In this document: positions 29,303-38,161 of the stretch, piece by piece
How the letters are laid out: every line of letters starts with the position of its first letter
How positions within the stretch are numbered: the first letter of the stretch is position 1
Program-made: the position numbers and the translations under genes
NCBI RefSeq assembly: GCF_002215215.1
Contig: NZ_CP018632.1
Coordinates: 5,142,501-5,206,500 of the forward strand
Origin: Granulosicoccus antarcticus IMCC3135
GTDB lineage: Bacteria > Pseudomonadota > Gammaproteobacteria > Granulosicoccales > Granulosicoccaceae
Direction: 5' to 3'
DNA: 64,000 bases
The notes under the pieces: generated by a model
Databases searched by the model: none
The model's input: the letters and a program-made list of their open reading frames with translations, nothing else
What the model was told of the DNA's origin: nothing

Positions 29303-29974
29303 ACTGCATGATACTTTCGGGTAAAGCCTTTTGAGTTTGATACGAGCATCGTCGGTTGTAAAGCGCCAGTCGGCAGGCTTGGCGTTCTCGTTGCGATGGG
29401 TCTGCCATGCGGCTATCTCCTTGGTCAGCGTAGGCACGTCGGCAATGCGTCGATCCAAACATTGCCTGGCCAGAACGCTGAACTCACATTCAGCCATATT
29501 CAACCAACTGCCATGCTTGGGTGTAAAGACAAACTCAAGCTTCTGCATAAGCGCATGTGCCACGGCGGGTTCGAACGTTCTGTATAGGGAGGCTCCGCTA
29601 TGAGTGCTCAGGTTGTCCATAACCAGCGTGATCTTTTTCGCGTGGGGGTATTGATTCTCCACCAGGTCACGGACGCCTTCGGCCCATTCGCCCGACGCAT
29701 GATTGTCGGCAATACGCACCGTGCGTCGACTCTCCAATGGCGTATAGAACACCATCAGGTGGGCAACTCCATTGCGCTCGTACTCTCCGTCGTAGCGCTC
29801 ACTTTGGCCAGGCGATGCCGGGATCGGTTTTTGTACCTCACGCGTGCATTGTTTGGTTGTCTCGTCCATACAAACCACAGGATACTCTGCATCAAAAGGT
29901 CTTTTATACACATCCAGTACAGCCTCCATCTGGCAGACAAACCCCGCGTCCTCTTTAGGCGCTATGCACCACAT
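29300..29974 (-). CDS. IS630 transposase, catalytic frame
   Basis: 224 codons of the DDE half: VVCMDETTKQ (first Asp), KITLVMDNLSTHSGASLY (second Asp) and SWLNMAECEFSVLARQCL (Glu). The usual initiator is absent. In the genome it would be made by frameshifting from the upstream frame at the A7 run, or it is simply the broken second half of an inactivated gene. The sequence cannot decide between these. Confidence 0.85.
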   Translation of the reverse strand: MWCIAPKEDAGFVCQMEAVLDVYKRPFDAEYPVVCMDETTKQCTREVQKPIPASPGQSERYDGEYERNGVAHLMVFYTPLESRRTVRIADNHASGEWAEGVRDLVENQYPHAKKITLVMDNLSTHSGASLYRTFEPAVAHALMQKLEFVFTPKHGSWLNMAECEFSVLARQCLDRRIADVPTLTKEIAAWQTHRNENAKPADWRFTTDDARIKLKRLYPKVSCS

Positions 29975-30478
29975 GCGTTTCTGCCAAGGTTTTATGATGT
30001 TTTTTTAAAACTTGACGCACCGTTTCATAAGCCACGCTTTCGACAATTTCCAGCTCAATCAGACGCTCGCTCAACAGCTTCAACGTCCAACGCACCTGGC
30101 CTTCTGGCGCATCACTGCAAGCCAGGCTTACTAGCCTGGCCTCCGCATCGCCATCCAATCTTGCCGTTCGCTCTCGACTGCGTCTCTTACGCTGCAGCGC
30201 CAGTTCCAATCCTTCTTCCACACATCGCTGGCGTGTCTTTGCGATGCAACGGGTGGTCAGTTCCATTCGCTCAGCAACCTCGGCATCGGTCATCGAAGGA
30301 CCATGCTCTCCTTGATCAACCAGTAACAAAATCTGTGCATGTCGTCGCTTCTGCGCCGCTATGCGTCCCGTTTTACAGATCTGCTCCAGAGCATGGCGCT
30401 CTTCTTCGGACAACTTAACCACATGACGCTTAGGCATTCTCAATCACTTCAACAGGTTGCAAAGTACTATTATGAAGT
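29303..30478 (-). mobile_element. IS630-family insertion sequence
   Basis: About 1176 bp with imperfect inverted ends (ACTGCATGATACTTTC at the left; ACTTCATAATAGTACTTT inward from the right), flanked by TA on both sides as expected for IS630 target duplication. The stop codon of its second reading frame is completed by the flanking TA. It carries two overlapping frames of one transposase. It lies between the dehydratase promoter region and the DnaJ-like gene. Confidence 0.8.
29955..30443 (-). CDS. IS630 transposase, N-terminal frame
   Basis: 162 codons of the DNA-binding half. Seen: repeated helix-turn-helix signatures with MTDAEVAERMELTTRCIAKTR and the SRERTARLDGDAEARL linker, then LLSERLIELEIVESVAYETV. 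It ends out of frame after a run of seven A near 30001-30007. The downstream frame, at 29300-29974, resumes the homology at KPWQKRMWCIAPK. A net shift of +1 (or loss of one A) is needed to fuse them. The two frames overlap by 20 bp. Confidence 0.85.
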   Translation of the reverse strand: MRMPKRHVVKLSEEERHALEQICKTGRIAAQKRRHAQILLLVDQGEHGPSMTDAEVAERMELTTRCIAKTRQRCVEEGLELALQRKRRSRERTARLDGDAEARLVSLACSDAPEGQVRWTLKLLSERLIELEIVESVAYETVRQVLKKHHKTLAETHVVHSA

Positions 30479-30523
30479 TAGACTATAACTGGAATTTATC
30501 AAGCGGTTACACCACTAGAAGCT

Positions 30524-31336
30524 GTGTCACTGGTTAACAAAGACAGGAGTGCTACTCTTGACTCTCCCCCATCCAGAGCAAATAACGAAGTGACCCCACT
30601 GTTCTTCATAGCCCTACTAACAGTAGGCTGGTTGCTATACCACCTATACCTAAAGAACCTCCTTCAACAAGGACAACCCGGCAAGATAAAGCTTGCGTTG
30701 ATCGTTTTGGGCGTCATCTTTCTCTTCATGGCTGCGACAGGGCGGGCTCCCGCACTTTTTGCCATCCTTGGAGCCGCCATGACGCAAATTTTCAGGATTG
30801 CACCACTGCTCATCCGCTTCGCACCCTCTTTACGCCGCATTCTGGGCTCAGCAATGCCCGGCGCTGCGGCCTCTGGGCAGCAAGCAGGCGTATCCAGAGT
30901 TTCTACCGCAACAATAGACATGACTCTGGATCAAAGCTCAGGTGAAATAGACGGTCTCGTTAAAATGGGACCGTATGTGGGAAAGCAGCTCAGCCAGCTG
31001 AACTTGTCAGAATTGAAGTCGGTCTATACCTACTGCCAGCAGAATGACATGGAGGCACTCCGACTTATTCAGACCTACGCATCACGTGCGCGACCTGACG
31101 AATGGAGTGAACCTGACAACTCTGACAGCGGAAGCTCCAGACAGCCCACGTCCGATACGGTCATGACGGTTGACGAAGCTCGGCAAATCCTGGGATTAGA
31201 GACATCTGCCCGTAAACAAGACATTGTCCAGGCACACCGCTCTTTGATGAGTCGCCTGCACCCGGACAAGGGCGGCAGCAACTATCTGGCGGCTAAGATC
31301 AATGCAGCCAAACAATGCTTACTTGATGCGCTGTAG
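30524..31336 (+). CDS. Membrane-anchored DnaJ-domain protein
   Basis: 270 residues. Seen: two N-terminal transmembrane segments (PLFFIALLTVGWLLYHLYL at about 25-43; LALIVLGVIFLFMAATG near 55-71), a third hydrophobic stretch, and a C-terminal J-domain from about residue 205 (VDEARQILGLETSARKQDIV) with the essential HPD in RLHPDKGG. J-domain proteins stimulate DnaK ATPase; a membrane form would recruit DnaK to the inner membrane. The start is a GTG just downstream of the IS630, so the native promoter or N-terminus may have been altered by that insertion. It is convergent with the split membrane-protein gene at 31354-33093. Confidence 0.88.
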   Translation: MSLVNKDRSATLDSPPSRANNEVTPLFFIALLTVGWLLYHLYLKNLLQQGQPGKIKLALIVLGVIFLFMAATGRAPALFAILGAAMTQIFRIAPLLIRFAPSLRRILGSAMPGAAASGQQAGVSRVSTATIDMTLDQSSGEIDGLVKMGPYVGKQLSQLNLSELKSVYTYCQQNDMEALRLIQTYASRARPDEWSEPDNSDSGSSRQPTSDTVMTVDEARQILGLETSARKQDIVQAHRSLMSRLHPDKGGSNYLAAKINAAKQCLLDAL

Positions 31337-31420
31337 GCGGGATCGGATTGAAACTATCGCCGCAACGCGTATCCTATTTTCTTTGCTGAAAAGCACAAGG
31401 CCAGTGTCAAGGCTATAGCC

Positions 31421-32866
31421 CACCTCCTTATACATAAGTCCGCGCTAAGGATTGGCAACAGCTCGCATTTCTTCTATGTTTAATACCATCAAGGGCGATG
31501 TTGATGTGAGGATATGGGCTGGGCAAGCGAGGAATTGGGAGGCATCGACCTGGGAGATGCCCGGCTGAACAAGCGGGCTGCTTTATTGGCCGAGCGACTG
31601 GCTGAATCACCTGCAGATAGCATTCCCCACGCCTGTCAGGGTTGGGCTGAGATACAAGCTGCCTATCGACTGTTCAATCATGAGTGCGTGGATTTCTGGT
31701 CGATCATGAACCCACACATACAGTGCACGATGCAACGCATGTCCGCGAACCCCGTCGTGTTGTGTTTGCAGGACACCACAACACTGGATTTCCAGGGTCA
31801 GGATATAGATGGACTGGGCCCGCTTCAGTTCGAGTCGCAGAAAGGGATGTTGCTGCATCCGACCTATGTCGTGACCCCGGGGCGTGAACCACTAGGGCTG
31901 ATTGATAGCTGGAACTGGGCGCGCGAACCCAAGCAGAAAAATGGAAAGCGTCCAGAGACGATCAACGAAAGCGAGCGTTGGGTAGAAGGATACGAGAGAA
32001 TCTGCGAGAGCGCAGCTCAATTGCCGGATACGAGATGCATCTATGTGGGCGATCGTGAGTCTGACATGTTGGCACTGATGCGTCGCGCTGTGGCGCTTGA
32101 TCATCCAGCGGATTGGTTGGTACGAGCTCGGCATGATAGAGCCTTACCCGATGGCAGAAAACTGTTTGCATCAGTCGCAGAGCAGAAGCCGTCCGGGACT
32201 GTGAATTTCCGTTTTCGCCCTCGCCGAGGCGTGAAAGAGCGTGATGTCGTGCAGCATGTCTATGTTCAGCGAGTCACGATATCCGACAAAAATGGCGATG
32301 CGGTAGAAGCAAGCTGTGTCATCGCCAGAGAGCAGAATCCGCCGGAGGGAATGAAGCCCGTTGAGTGGCGTTTGCTAAGCAATCGTGCCGTTGAGGATTT
32401 GGATCAAGCCGCAGAGTTAATCAATTGGTACCGTGCGCGCTGGGAGATCGAAATGTATTTCGACATTCTGAAAAATGGCTGCAAGGTTGAGTCATTGCAA
32501 TTGAAAAGACTGGCCTCGCTGGAAGTTGCTTTGGCCATATTCATGATCGTGGCTTGGCGGATCAATCGACTGATGCGATTGGGTCGTCAGTGTCCAGGCA
32601 TGGAGGCGTCACTGGTATTCGAAGCCGACGAAATCCGAGCAGCCTATGCCATGAATCGAAAAAAAGTGCCAAAAGACACAGTGCCGACGATAAACGAAGT
32701 CGTTCGGTTAGTTGCCATGGCGGGAGGCTTTATCGGGCGCAAGAGCGACGGAGAGCCTGGTGCAAAAACGTTGTGGCGTGGCCTCGAGAAAATAATGAGC
32801 TTCGCTGACGGGCTACGTTATGCACGTGCCAACCCTGAGACGGGATGACTTATGTATAACGAGGTG
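31421..32866 (+). mobile_element. IS4-family element, IS50 group (1446 bp)
   Basis: 19-bp ends CACCTCCTTATACATAAGT and, inverted, CACCTCGTTATACATAAGT resemble the Tn5/IS50 outer end (CTGACTCTTATACACAAGT). It is flanked by a perfect 9-bp duplication GCTATAGCC at 31412-31420 and 32867-32875. The target is itself a near-palindrome (GGCTATAGCC). One intact transposase gene fills the element. Confidence 0.94.
31514..32848 (+). CDS. IS4-family transposase (IS50/Tn5 type)
   Basis: 444 residues. Seen: N-terminal ELGGIDLGDARLNKRA DNA-binding region; LCLQDTTTLDF (Asp87); YVGDRESDML (Asp180); and the complete YREK signature Y306-R309-E313-K320 in WYRARWEIEMYFDILK. No interruption and full family length, so it is probably active. 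Its insertion broke the small membrane protein gene around it. Confidence 0.95.
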   Translation: MGWASEELGGIDLGDARLNKRAALLAERLAESPADSIPHACQGWAEIQAAYRLFNHECVDFWSIMNPHIQCTMQRMSANPVVLCLQDTTTLDFQGQDIDGLGPLQFESQKGMLLHPTYVVTPGREPLGLIDSWNWAREPKQKNGKRPETINESERWVEGYERICESAAQLPDTRCIYVGDRESDMLALMRRAVALDHPADWLVRARHDRALPDGRKLFASVAEQKPSGTVNFRFRPRRGVKERDVVQHVYVQRVTISDKNGDAVEASCVIAREQNPPEGMKPVEWRLLSNRAVEDLDQAAELINWYRARWEIEMYFDILKNGCKVESLQLKRLASLEVALAIFMIVAWRINRLMRLGRQCPGMEASLVFEADEIRAAYAMNRKKVPKDTVPTINEVVRLVAMAGGFIGRKSDGEPGAKTLWRGLEKIMSFADGLRYARANPETG

Positions 32867-33197
32867 GCTATAGCCCCACCAACTGCAACGGCAGAGTGCA
32901 GCTCCGCAGAGCCAATTTCAAGCAAGAATATCGTACATACACCACCAATAAACACTGCCAATGCCATAAGGCGGCCATATCGCCACTGGGAACGATTCAA
33001 TTGCAATTTTGGCTTCGCAAATGGGTTCATGCTTTCAGAAAAAAAAACGAAAGCCAGATAAGTCAAGATAACTAGCGTGACTATAGACAACATCCGATCA
33101 GTAACTCCAATATCGTGAACAATATCACACAATACTCTCTGCCGATGCTGCCTGTCAGGCACTCCTATCAAAGTAACTACTTCGCAAGGTTGTTCTA

Positions 33198-34061
33198 GGG
33201 CCTGTCATCAATTAAGCCATTCAATGGCGGCAACCAAGTGAATCGCTCCCTGAAAATTGCATGCTCGCTTGTCGTAGCGCGTCGCAATCGCACGGTACTG
33301 CTTGATTTTAGCGAAGAAATTTTCGATCAGATGTCGAGCTTTGTACAAATCACGGTCATGTTCGATCTTTACAAGGCGAGACTTCTTACTGGGAATAACG
33401 GCCTCAGTGTTCGCCTCTCGCAATCGCTTACGCACGCGTTCCTCGACATCATAAGCTCGATCGGCCAGCAGCGCACCGGCCGTGAGTCCTGGCAGCAGTG
33501 CGTCAGCGCCCTCTAGATCCGATGCTTGTCCGGGTGTGAGCTTGAAGCTGATCGGATTTCCCAATGCATCGCACAGTGCATGAATTTTGGTACTTATTCC
33601 CCCTCGCGACAACCCGAGGCACTCTATTTTTTTTCGCTCCCAGCCGCCCCAGCGCTGTGCTGATGTGCTCTTACAATCGTACTGTCAAGCATCACGTATT
33701 CATTGTCTACGTCTTCGCTTAATACCTTGAAAACAAGCTCCCATATCCCTTTTTTCGACCACCGACAATGGCGAGTATGGATGACACGAAAGTCACCAAA
33801 ACGAGCTGGCAGATCCCGCCAGGGAATACCGGCACGGTAGCGATAAAGTACGGCATCGACAAATAGTCGGTTGTCCTTGGCAGTGACACCGACCGTGTCA
33901 GCACGACCAGGTAACAACGGGCCAAGTTGCTGCCATTGTCTGTCGGAAAGCCCGTATCGTCCAACCATGGTTTGGAGCCCCATCGACGCCTGTTCTCTGT
34001 AGGCGTCAACTATAACGGGTCGACAAGTCAAAATATCTATCTTTTAATTGATGACAAACCC
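33198..34061 (-). mobile_element. IS5-family element, IS427 group (864 bp)
   Basis: Inverted ends GGGCCTGTCATCAATTAA and GGGTTTGTCATCAATTAA, flanked by TA on each side. Size, TA target and two overlapping reading frames are characteristic of the IS427 group. It lies 105 bp upstream of the split membrane protein gene and may have changed its promoter. Confidence 0.9.
33208..34031 (-). CDS. IS427-type transposase, two frames joined by -1 frameshift
   Basis: The first frame (34031-33624) holds the DUF4096-like N-terminus (GLSDRQWQQLGPLLPG, DAVLYRYRAGIPWRDLP) and the first catalytic Asp (MLDSTIVRAHQHS). It ends at a TAG just after a run of eight A. Shifting -1 on the A8 run restores KKIECLGLSRGGISTKIHA and the DDE half in 33612-33208 (LLADRAYD for the second Asp; LIENFFAKIKQYRAIATRYDK for the Glu region). 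This A8 site is the normal programmed frameshift site of the group, so the gene is probably functional. Start may be an internal ATG (MGLQTMVGRYG). Confidence 0.9.
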
Positions 34062-34438
34062 TAGGAGACCTGCCTTTTACCTCTTGGCTAACCCACCGGC
34101 TTCGACGTTTGACCCACAGACATAGAGGTCGTCCCGCAAGCATCTGTGACGCGATTCAAATGATAGGTTCGGCGCATTTCAAGCGGATGAAATCTCGCCC
34201 TTGCATCTGTACTTGCCCGAATAAATGGCGAGCTGTTATTCCACGCAAGCATGGATAAAAGGTAAGTTTTAAACATGCGTCGCTGCATATTCACGCCTCA
34301 CAGGCGGCTCGACGAATTCTGAGGTCTACCGACCCTGGGTGACGCAGCATCTAAACAGGCCGTCAGAATCAGAGCATCTCTACTGTTGATGACCCATTCT
34401 TGCAGTGACCTGTAGATGGACATTATTCGGAGAGAAGG
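34062..34438. other. Gap between IS427 and the Cys-rich gene
   Basis: 377 bp with two short minus-strand frames (34088-34294 and 34298-34492) that I do not recognise. The first could be a remnant of another mobile gene, but nothing supports it beyond an open frame. Confidence 0.4.
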
Positions 34439-34870
34439 TTGGGCGTTAATTGCACTACAGAGGCGGAGCAGTGCCTGTACGATGCTGGGCACTCTGAGAG
34501 CTCCTCAGCACGCCTGTTTCAATGTGCTCGATGCTACGCTCAGACTATGATTTGCAGATGCTGTGATAGAGGCAACAGGTACTGCTCGAATTGCACTATA
34601 CCTGCACATAAAGAAGCCAGGCAACGTGCCGCAAACCGCTACCAACAAAGCCTGCAAGGACGCTCGAAGCATGCAGATCGGCAACGCCGATATAGAGCAA
34701 GACAAAGAGTGTTAGCGGTAAAAGTGACGCACCAGGGTAGCTCTGAAACGATTGACGTGGTAGCCGTGGCGAAGAAGCCTCTAGCGTAACCGGTCATCTA
34801 GAGGCGTCCTTCCGCATGGAGCATTGCCTCGCTACTCTGACAGCCTCACCAACACCAAGAGGCAATCGAG

Positions 34871-35191
34871 ATGGCAACACGGCGCAACCAGGCTCAATGG
34901 CAGAAACTGATAGAGCAACAAGCTCGTAGTGGGCTAAGTGCGGCAGCCTTTTGTCGCCATGAGGATATCGGCTACCCCAGTTTTATGGCGTGGCGTAATC
35001 GACTTCGGGTGCCTGAGCGCGAGACGATTCCACAGCCTGTACCGGAGAGGTTTATTGAACTGACGCCGGCCTTGCACGAAAGCAATGAGAAGTTTCCAGG
35101 CATGCCTGCCAATGCCACGCCGACTAGCTCAACTTTCTGCGTCGAGCTATCACTCGGTGATGGTATCAATCTGCGTATCAGCCGGAGCTAA
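34871..35191 (+). CDS. tnpA: IS66 TnpA (Orf1)
   Basis: 106 residues. Seen: a helix-turn-helix-like N-terminus (QWQKLIEQQARSGLSAAAFCRHEDIGY split as QARSGLSAAAFCRHE) followed by a FCVELSLGDGINLRI end, the usual Orf1 pattern. It is thought to bind IS66 ends; TnpA is needed for transposition. It precedes tnpB by 2 bp and is therefore co-translated. Confidence 0.88.
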   Translation: MATRRNQAQWQKLIEQQARSGLSAAAFCRHEDIGYPSFMAWRNRLRVPERETIPQPVPERFIELTPALHESNEKFPGMPANATPTSSTFCVELSLGDGINLRISRS

Positions 35192-35193
35192 CA

Positions 35194-35553
35194 ATGCTCA
35201 ACCCTCATGGCAATGTGCGCGTCTGGTTGTGCACCACTGCCACCGATATGCGAAAGTCCTACAATGGACTCTCTGCCATGGTCAAACGCGACCTGGGTGC
35301 CAACCCTTTGTCAGGCGAGATGTTCGTGTTCGTGAATCGCAAGAAAACGCAGATGAAAATCCTGTACTTCGATGGTGATGGTTACGCCGTGTGGTGCAAG
35401 CGGCTTGAACAAGGCACGTTTGTTACTCCCGATGCGACATCGATCAAGAAGCCTATGAGCTACGGCGAATTGCAGTGTCTGCTGTACGGTATTGATTGGC
35501 AGAATGCCAAACGCTTCAAGCGCTTTTCCCTGTCCGACTCAAAGGTTGCTTGA
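35194..35553 (+). CDS. tnpB: IS66 TnpB (Orf2)
   Basis: 119 residues of the IS66 Orf2 family. Seen: RVWLCTTATDMRKSYNGLSAM, then NPLSGEMFVFVNRKKTQMKIL and WCKRLEQGTF, all hallmarks. Accessory transposition protein of unknown biochemical role. Starts 2 bp after tnpA. Confidence 0.93.
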   Translation: MLNPHGNVRVWLCTTATDMRKSYNGLSAMVKRDLGANPLSGEMFVFVNRKKTQMKILYFDGDGYAVWCKRLEQGTFVTPDATSIKKPMSYGELQCLLYGIDWQNAKRFKRFSLSDSKVA

Positions 35554-35670
35554 ATATGTCAGAGGCCAGGCACTCAGTGGTATCAGTGAAGCTGTCAATA
35601 CACTACTATACAAGGCATAAATGCATTCACGGAGATTCTCGCACTGCAACTGTAGGGTATAATCAATATC

Positions 35671-37254
35671 ATGGTTGATACCAACACATCACAGACTCAT
35701 TCCGATCCTTACCAGGATCAGTCTCGCGAAGAATTGTTGGTGACGGTCAACAAGCTTGCACAGGAGCTCAATCAATCCAATCATCAGCTGAACTGGTTCA
35801 AACGACAGCTGTTTGGCGAGAAGAGCGAAAAGCGCTTTATCGACAGCCCGAATCAGTTGAGCTTTGGTATCGGTATTTTGGGTGCATTGCCAGACGAGGA
35901 TACTCGCCCCGAACAGACGATCAATTACACACGCAAGAAAGGTCCGAAGCAACGTCCGGAAGACTGTGTCACCGACAGCGGCCTTCGTTTCGATGCCTCA
36001 GTGCCGCTCAAGACCATCCGGCTCACACCGCATGAGATCGAAGGCCTGGATGAAGACCAGTACGAGATCATCGACATTGATAAAACCTACCGCCTGGCGC
36101 AACGTCCAGCCAGTAGCGTTGTGCTGTGTTATGAACGACCGGTGGTCAAGCTCAAACAGAACGGTTCATTGTGCCGGGCTCTGGTACCGGTCGGTGTTAT
36201 CGAGCGCAGTGTAGTTGATGTCTCCTTTATTGGCGGCATGCTGGTGGACAAGTTCGAATACCATATTCCGCTGTACCGTCAGCACCAGAGGCTGGGCCAT
36301 GCCGGTATCACACTGTCGCGCACAACATTAACCAATGTGGCCAAGAAATCTATCGAGCTGTTGCGTCCCATCGTGGCTGCGCAGCTTGTATCTGTACTGG
36401 AGAGTCAAACGTTGGCCATGGACGAGACGCCCGTTAAGGCGGGGCCCAGCAAGAAACGCCCGGGAAAGATGCAGCAAGGCTACTTCTGGCCAATGTACGG
36501 CGACAAGGACGAGCTATGTTTTCCCTTTGCCGCCAGCCGGGGCATGAAAGTCATCGAAGAGCTGCTCGGTGTGCATTTCTCGGGCACTCTGATTGCCGAC
36601 GGTTACGCAGCCTACGCTGCCTGGGTGAAGGGCAATTCGCAGGTCACGTTGGCACAGTGCTGGACGCATTCAAGACGCCAGTTCGTTGAGGCGCGTGATG
36701 GAGAAGAACAGCCGGTGGATCAGGCACTAGAGATCATAGGCAGGCTTTATCGGATCGAGGCAGATGCTCGTGAGGCGGCATTGCAGGATGAGGCATTACG
36801 CACCCATCGTCTGACGCATGCCAAGCCGGTAGTCGACGAACTGTATGCGTGGCGTCGGTGGCAATGCACACGGCAGGATCTTCTGCCAAGCGATCCGTTC
36901 ACCTTGGCGTTGAAATACATTGGTGAGCGTGAGCCCGCCTTGCGCGTATTCCTGGCAGATCCGCAAGTTCCACTGGATACGAATCACGTAGAGCGTGGTC
37001 TGCGATGTATTCCCATGGGAAAGAAAAATTGGCTCTTCTGTTGGACAGAGCTAGGGGCAGAACACGTTGGATTGATCCAGAGCCTGATTGCAACCTGTCG
37101 TCTACAAGGCATCAACCCGTACACCTATCTGGTAGACGTGCTGCAGCGAGTCAGTATTCATCCGGCAAGTCGGGTGGAAGAGCTCACGCCACGATTGTGG
37201 AAGGAGCACTTTGCAGATAATCCGCTGAGATCGGACATCTACGACTCCGGCTGA
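35671..37254 (+). CDS. tnpC: IS66 TnpC transposase
   Basis: 527 residues. Seen: N-terminal coiled coil (residues 15-50) with FKRQLFGEKSEKRF; zinc-finger-like region replaced by a short linker; central DDE domain with LAMDETPVKAG, LIADGYAAY and CWTHSRRQF; C-terminal NHVERGLRCIPMGKKNWLF (Glu and IS66 signature) and the IS66_C tail. Complete and likely functional. A 117-bp gap separates it from tnpB. Confidence 0.96.
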   Translation: MVDTNTSQTHSDPYQDQSREELLVTVNKLAQELNQSNHQLNWFKRQLFGEKSEKRFIDSPNQLSFGIGILGALPDEDTRPEQTINYTRKKGPKQRPEDCVTDSGLRFDASVPLKTIRLTPHEIEGLDEDQYEIIDIDKTYRLAQRPASSVVLCYERPVVKLKQNGSLCRALVPVGVIERSVVDVSFIGGMLVDKFEYHIPLYRQHQRLGHAGITLSRTTLTNVAKKSIELLRPIVAAQLVSVLESQTLAMDETPVKAGPSKKRPGKMQQGYFWPMYGDKDELCFPFAASRGMKVIEELLGVHFSGTLIADGYAAYAAWVKGNSQVTLAQCWTHSRRQFVEARDGEEQPVDQALEIIGRLYRIEADAREAALQDEALRTHRLTHAKPVVDELYAWRRWQCTRQDLLPSDPFTLALKYIGEREPALRVFLADPQVPLDTNHVERGLRCIPMGKKNWLFCWTELGAEHVGLIQSLIATCRLQGINPYTYLVDVLQRVSIHPASRVEELTPRLWKEHFADNPLRSDIYDSG

Positions 37255-37689
37255 ACCCCGCAGAAAGTCAAAAGCTACCCGCAATCGAATCCATGATGCT
37301 TATCCGGCAGAGTCGTCGTGCGCTGAATGATCGTATCTGGCGAGGCTCAATTGCGCTTGCCGTACCAGAATACTCGCAAGAAGGCTATACGCCCTCAAAT
37401 GACCGCTTACCCTCTAGCGACTCCATTGCGCCAGAAAAGAACAGAGCACTACAGCAATTTCACCATCGTTTGCGACTACTGCGAAGGGATATGCTTGCAA
37501 TTCTTGCGTAGTGATTTTCTTTCATTGACTGACCGTTCACGTCAACACTGAAACTTGAAACGCCAGAAACAATCTGTGCCCAGAAAGTGTGTTTCGAGCA
37601 ATAAAGAGAATGATTCATTCAGCCCAGGCATGGGTCACCCTCAACTCCGCGGCAATTACCCGCGCTTTTACACCGGCACTAACACGCGG

Positions 37690-38120
37690 TGATGGTGCAC
37701 CCAGTGAAGACGGTACTCCCCATCGCTTATGAACCGATTACCAAAAAAGACGGAGATAACAAGAACGATTGTGAACGTAATGCGGGCAAACGGCTGCTGG
37801 TGTACTTGGCCGACGCGTTCTCACAGCGCAACTTTCTCGTAATCGAAGATGCCCTGGCATCAAACGGACCGCATATCGAACTACTCAACGAGCTGGGAAT
37901 GGCCTTCATACTAGGCGTAAAGCCTGAGGGTAACAAGAACTGTTCGAACAGGTATCCCGGCGCCAGTGCGACGGGACGCTCTTGGAGTGGCAGAGCCCGG
38001 TAGCCGCCGATGGCAGCTGTCATGGCTATCGTTTCGCTAACGATCTTTCACTAAACGATTCGCATCCCGATCTGATCGGTCAACTATATCGAGTACTGGC
38101 AGGTGGACAAATTGGAATAA
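37690..38120 (+). pseudogene. Internal fragment of IS4-like transposase (copy C)
   Basis: Starts at VHPVKTVLPIAYEPITKKDG and runs through NKNDCERNAGKRL and VIEDALASNGPHIELL, closest to the copy at 50065-51426. It has a frameshift near 37940 and more changes after it, ending near ALNDSHPD-like sequence. Both IS ends are missing. It borders the H-NS gene. Confidence 0.85.
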
Positions 38121-38122
38121 CT

Positions 38123-38152
38123 GTCGCTCTGCCAGACCACTAACAGAGCGAC
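38123..38152 (-). terminator. Hairpin downstream of H-NS gene
   Basis: GTCGCTCTG pairs with CAGAGCGAC (9-bp stem, about 12-nt loop), 10 bp after the H-NS stop. No strong T run follows on the minus strand, so it may be a weak or factor-assisted terminator. Confidence 0.45.
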
Positions 38153-38161
38153 AAGTCAGTA

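Larger units (their letters stand above)
31354..33093 (-). pseudogene. Small membrane protein gene split by IS4/IS50-type element
   Basis: The 5' part starts near 33093 (MLSIVTLVILTYL) and runs to 32867 (…AVAVGGAIA). The frame resumes at 31411 with LTLALCFSAKKIGYALRR and stops at 31354. Joined without the element and one TSD copy, it gives a two-helix protein of about 95 residues with conserved SESMNPFAKP and RYGRLMALAVF. It is homologous to the truncated gene at 60621-60878 (SGSLNPLANP, RYGKNMALSVL, and the same LRR end). Function unknown. Confidence 0.85.
34786..37410 (+). mobile_element. IS66-family element, complete (2625 bp)
   Basis: Ends GTAACCGGTCATCTAGAGGC and, inverted, GTAAGCGGTCATTTGAGGGC are the IS66 terminal repeat. 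It is flanked by the perfect 8-bp duplication CCTCTAGC at 34778-34785 and 37411-37418. All three genes tnpA, tnpB and tnpC are intact. Its last 420 bp also exist as a fragment at 8961-9380. Confidence 0.96.
34439..37551 (+). pseudogene. Cys-rich, Arg-rich protein gene split by IS66
   Basis: The frame from 34439 to 34785 continues after the IS66 and one copy of its 8-bp duplication at 37419 and stops at 37551. Joined, it gives about 160 residues. Seen: a zinc-knuckle-like cluster FQCARCYAQTMICRCCDRG then YCSNC, followed by a basic stretch QGRSKHADRQRRYRARQR and KVTHQGS. The second part has more Cys (VCDYCEGIC). I recall proteins of this look near mobile elements, but the function is unknown to me. 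A nucleic-acid-binding role is suggested only by composition. Confidence 0.7.

Noticed and set aside
29600-30418. 272-codon plus-strand frame across the IS630 transposase
   Set aside because: Antisense to the IS630 frames that contain the real DDE motifs.
31405-32875. Longer inverted repeat (GGCTATAGCC plus the tip) at the IS50-type element
   Set aside because: The extra symmetry comes from a palindromic 9-bp target duplication GCTATAGCC, not from the element itself.
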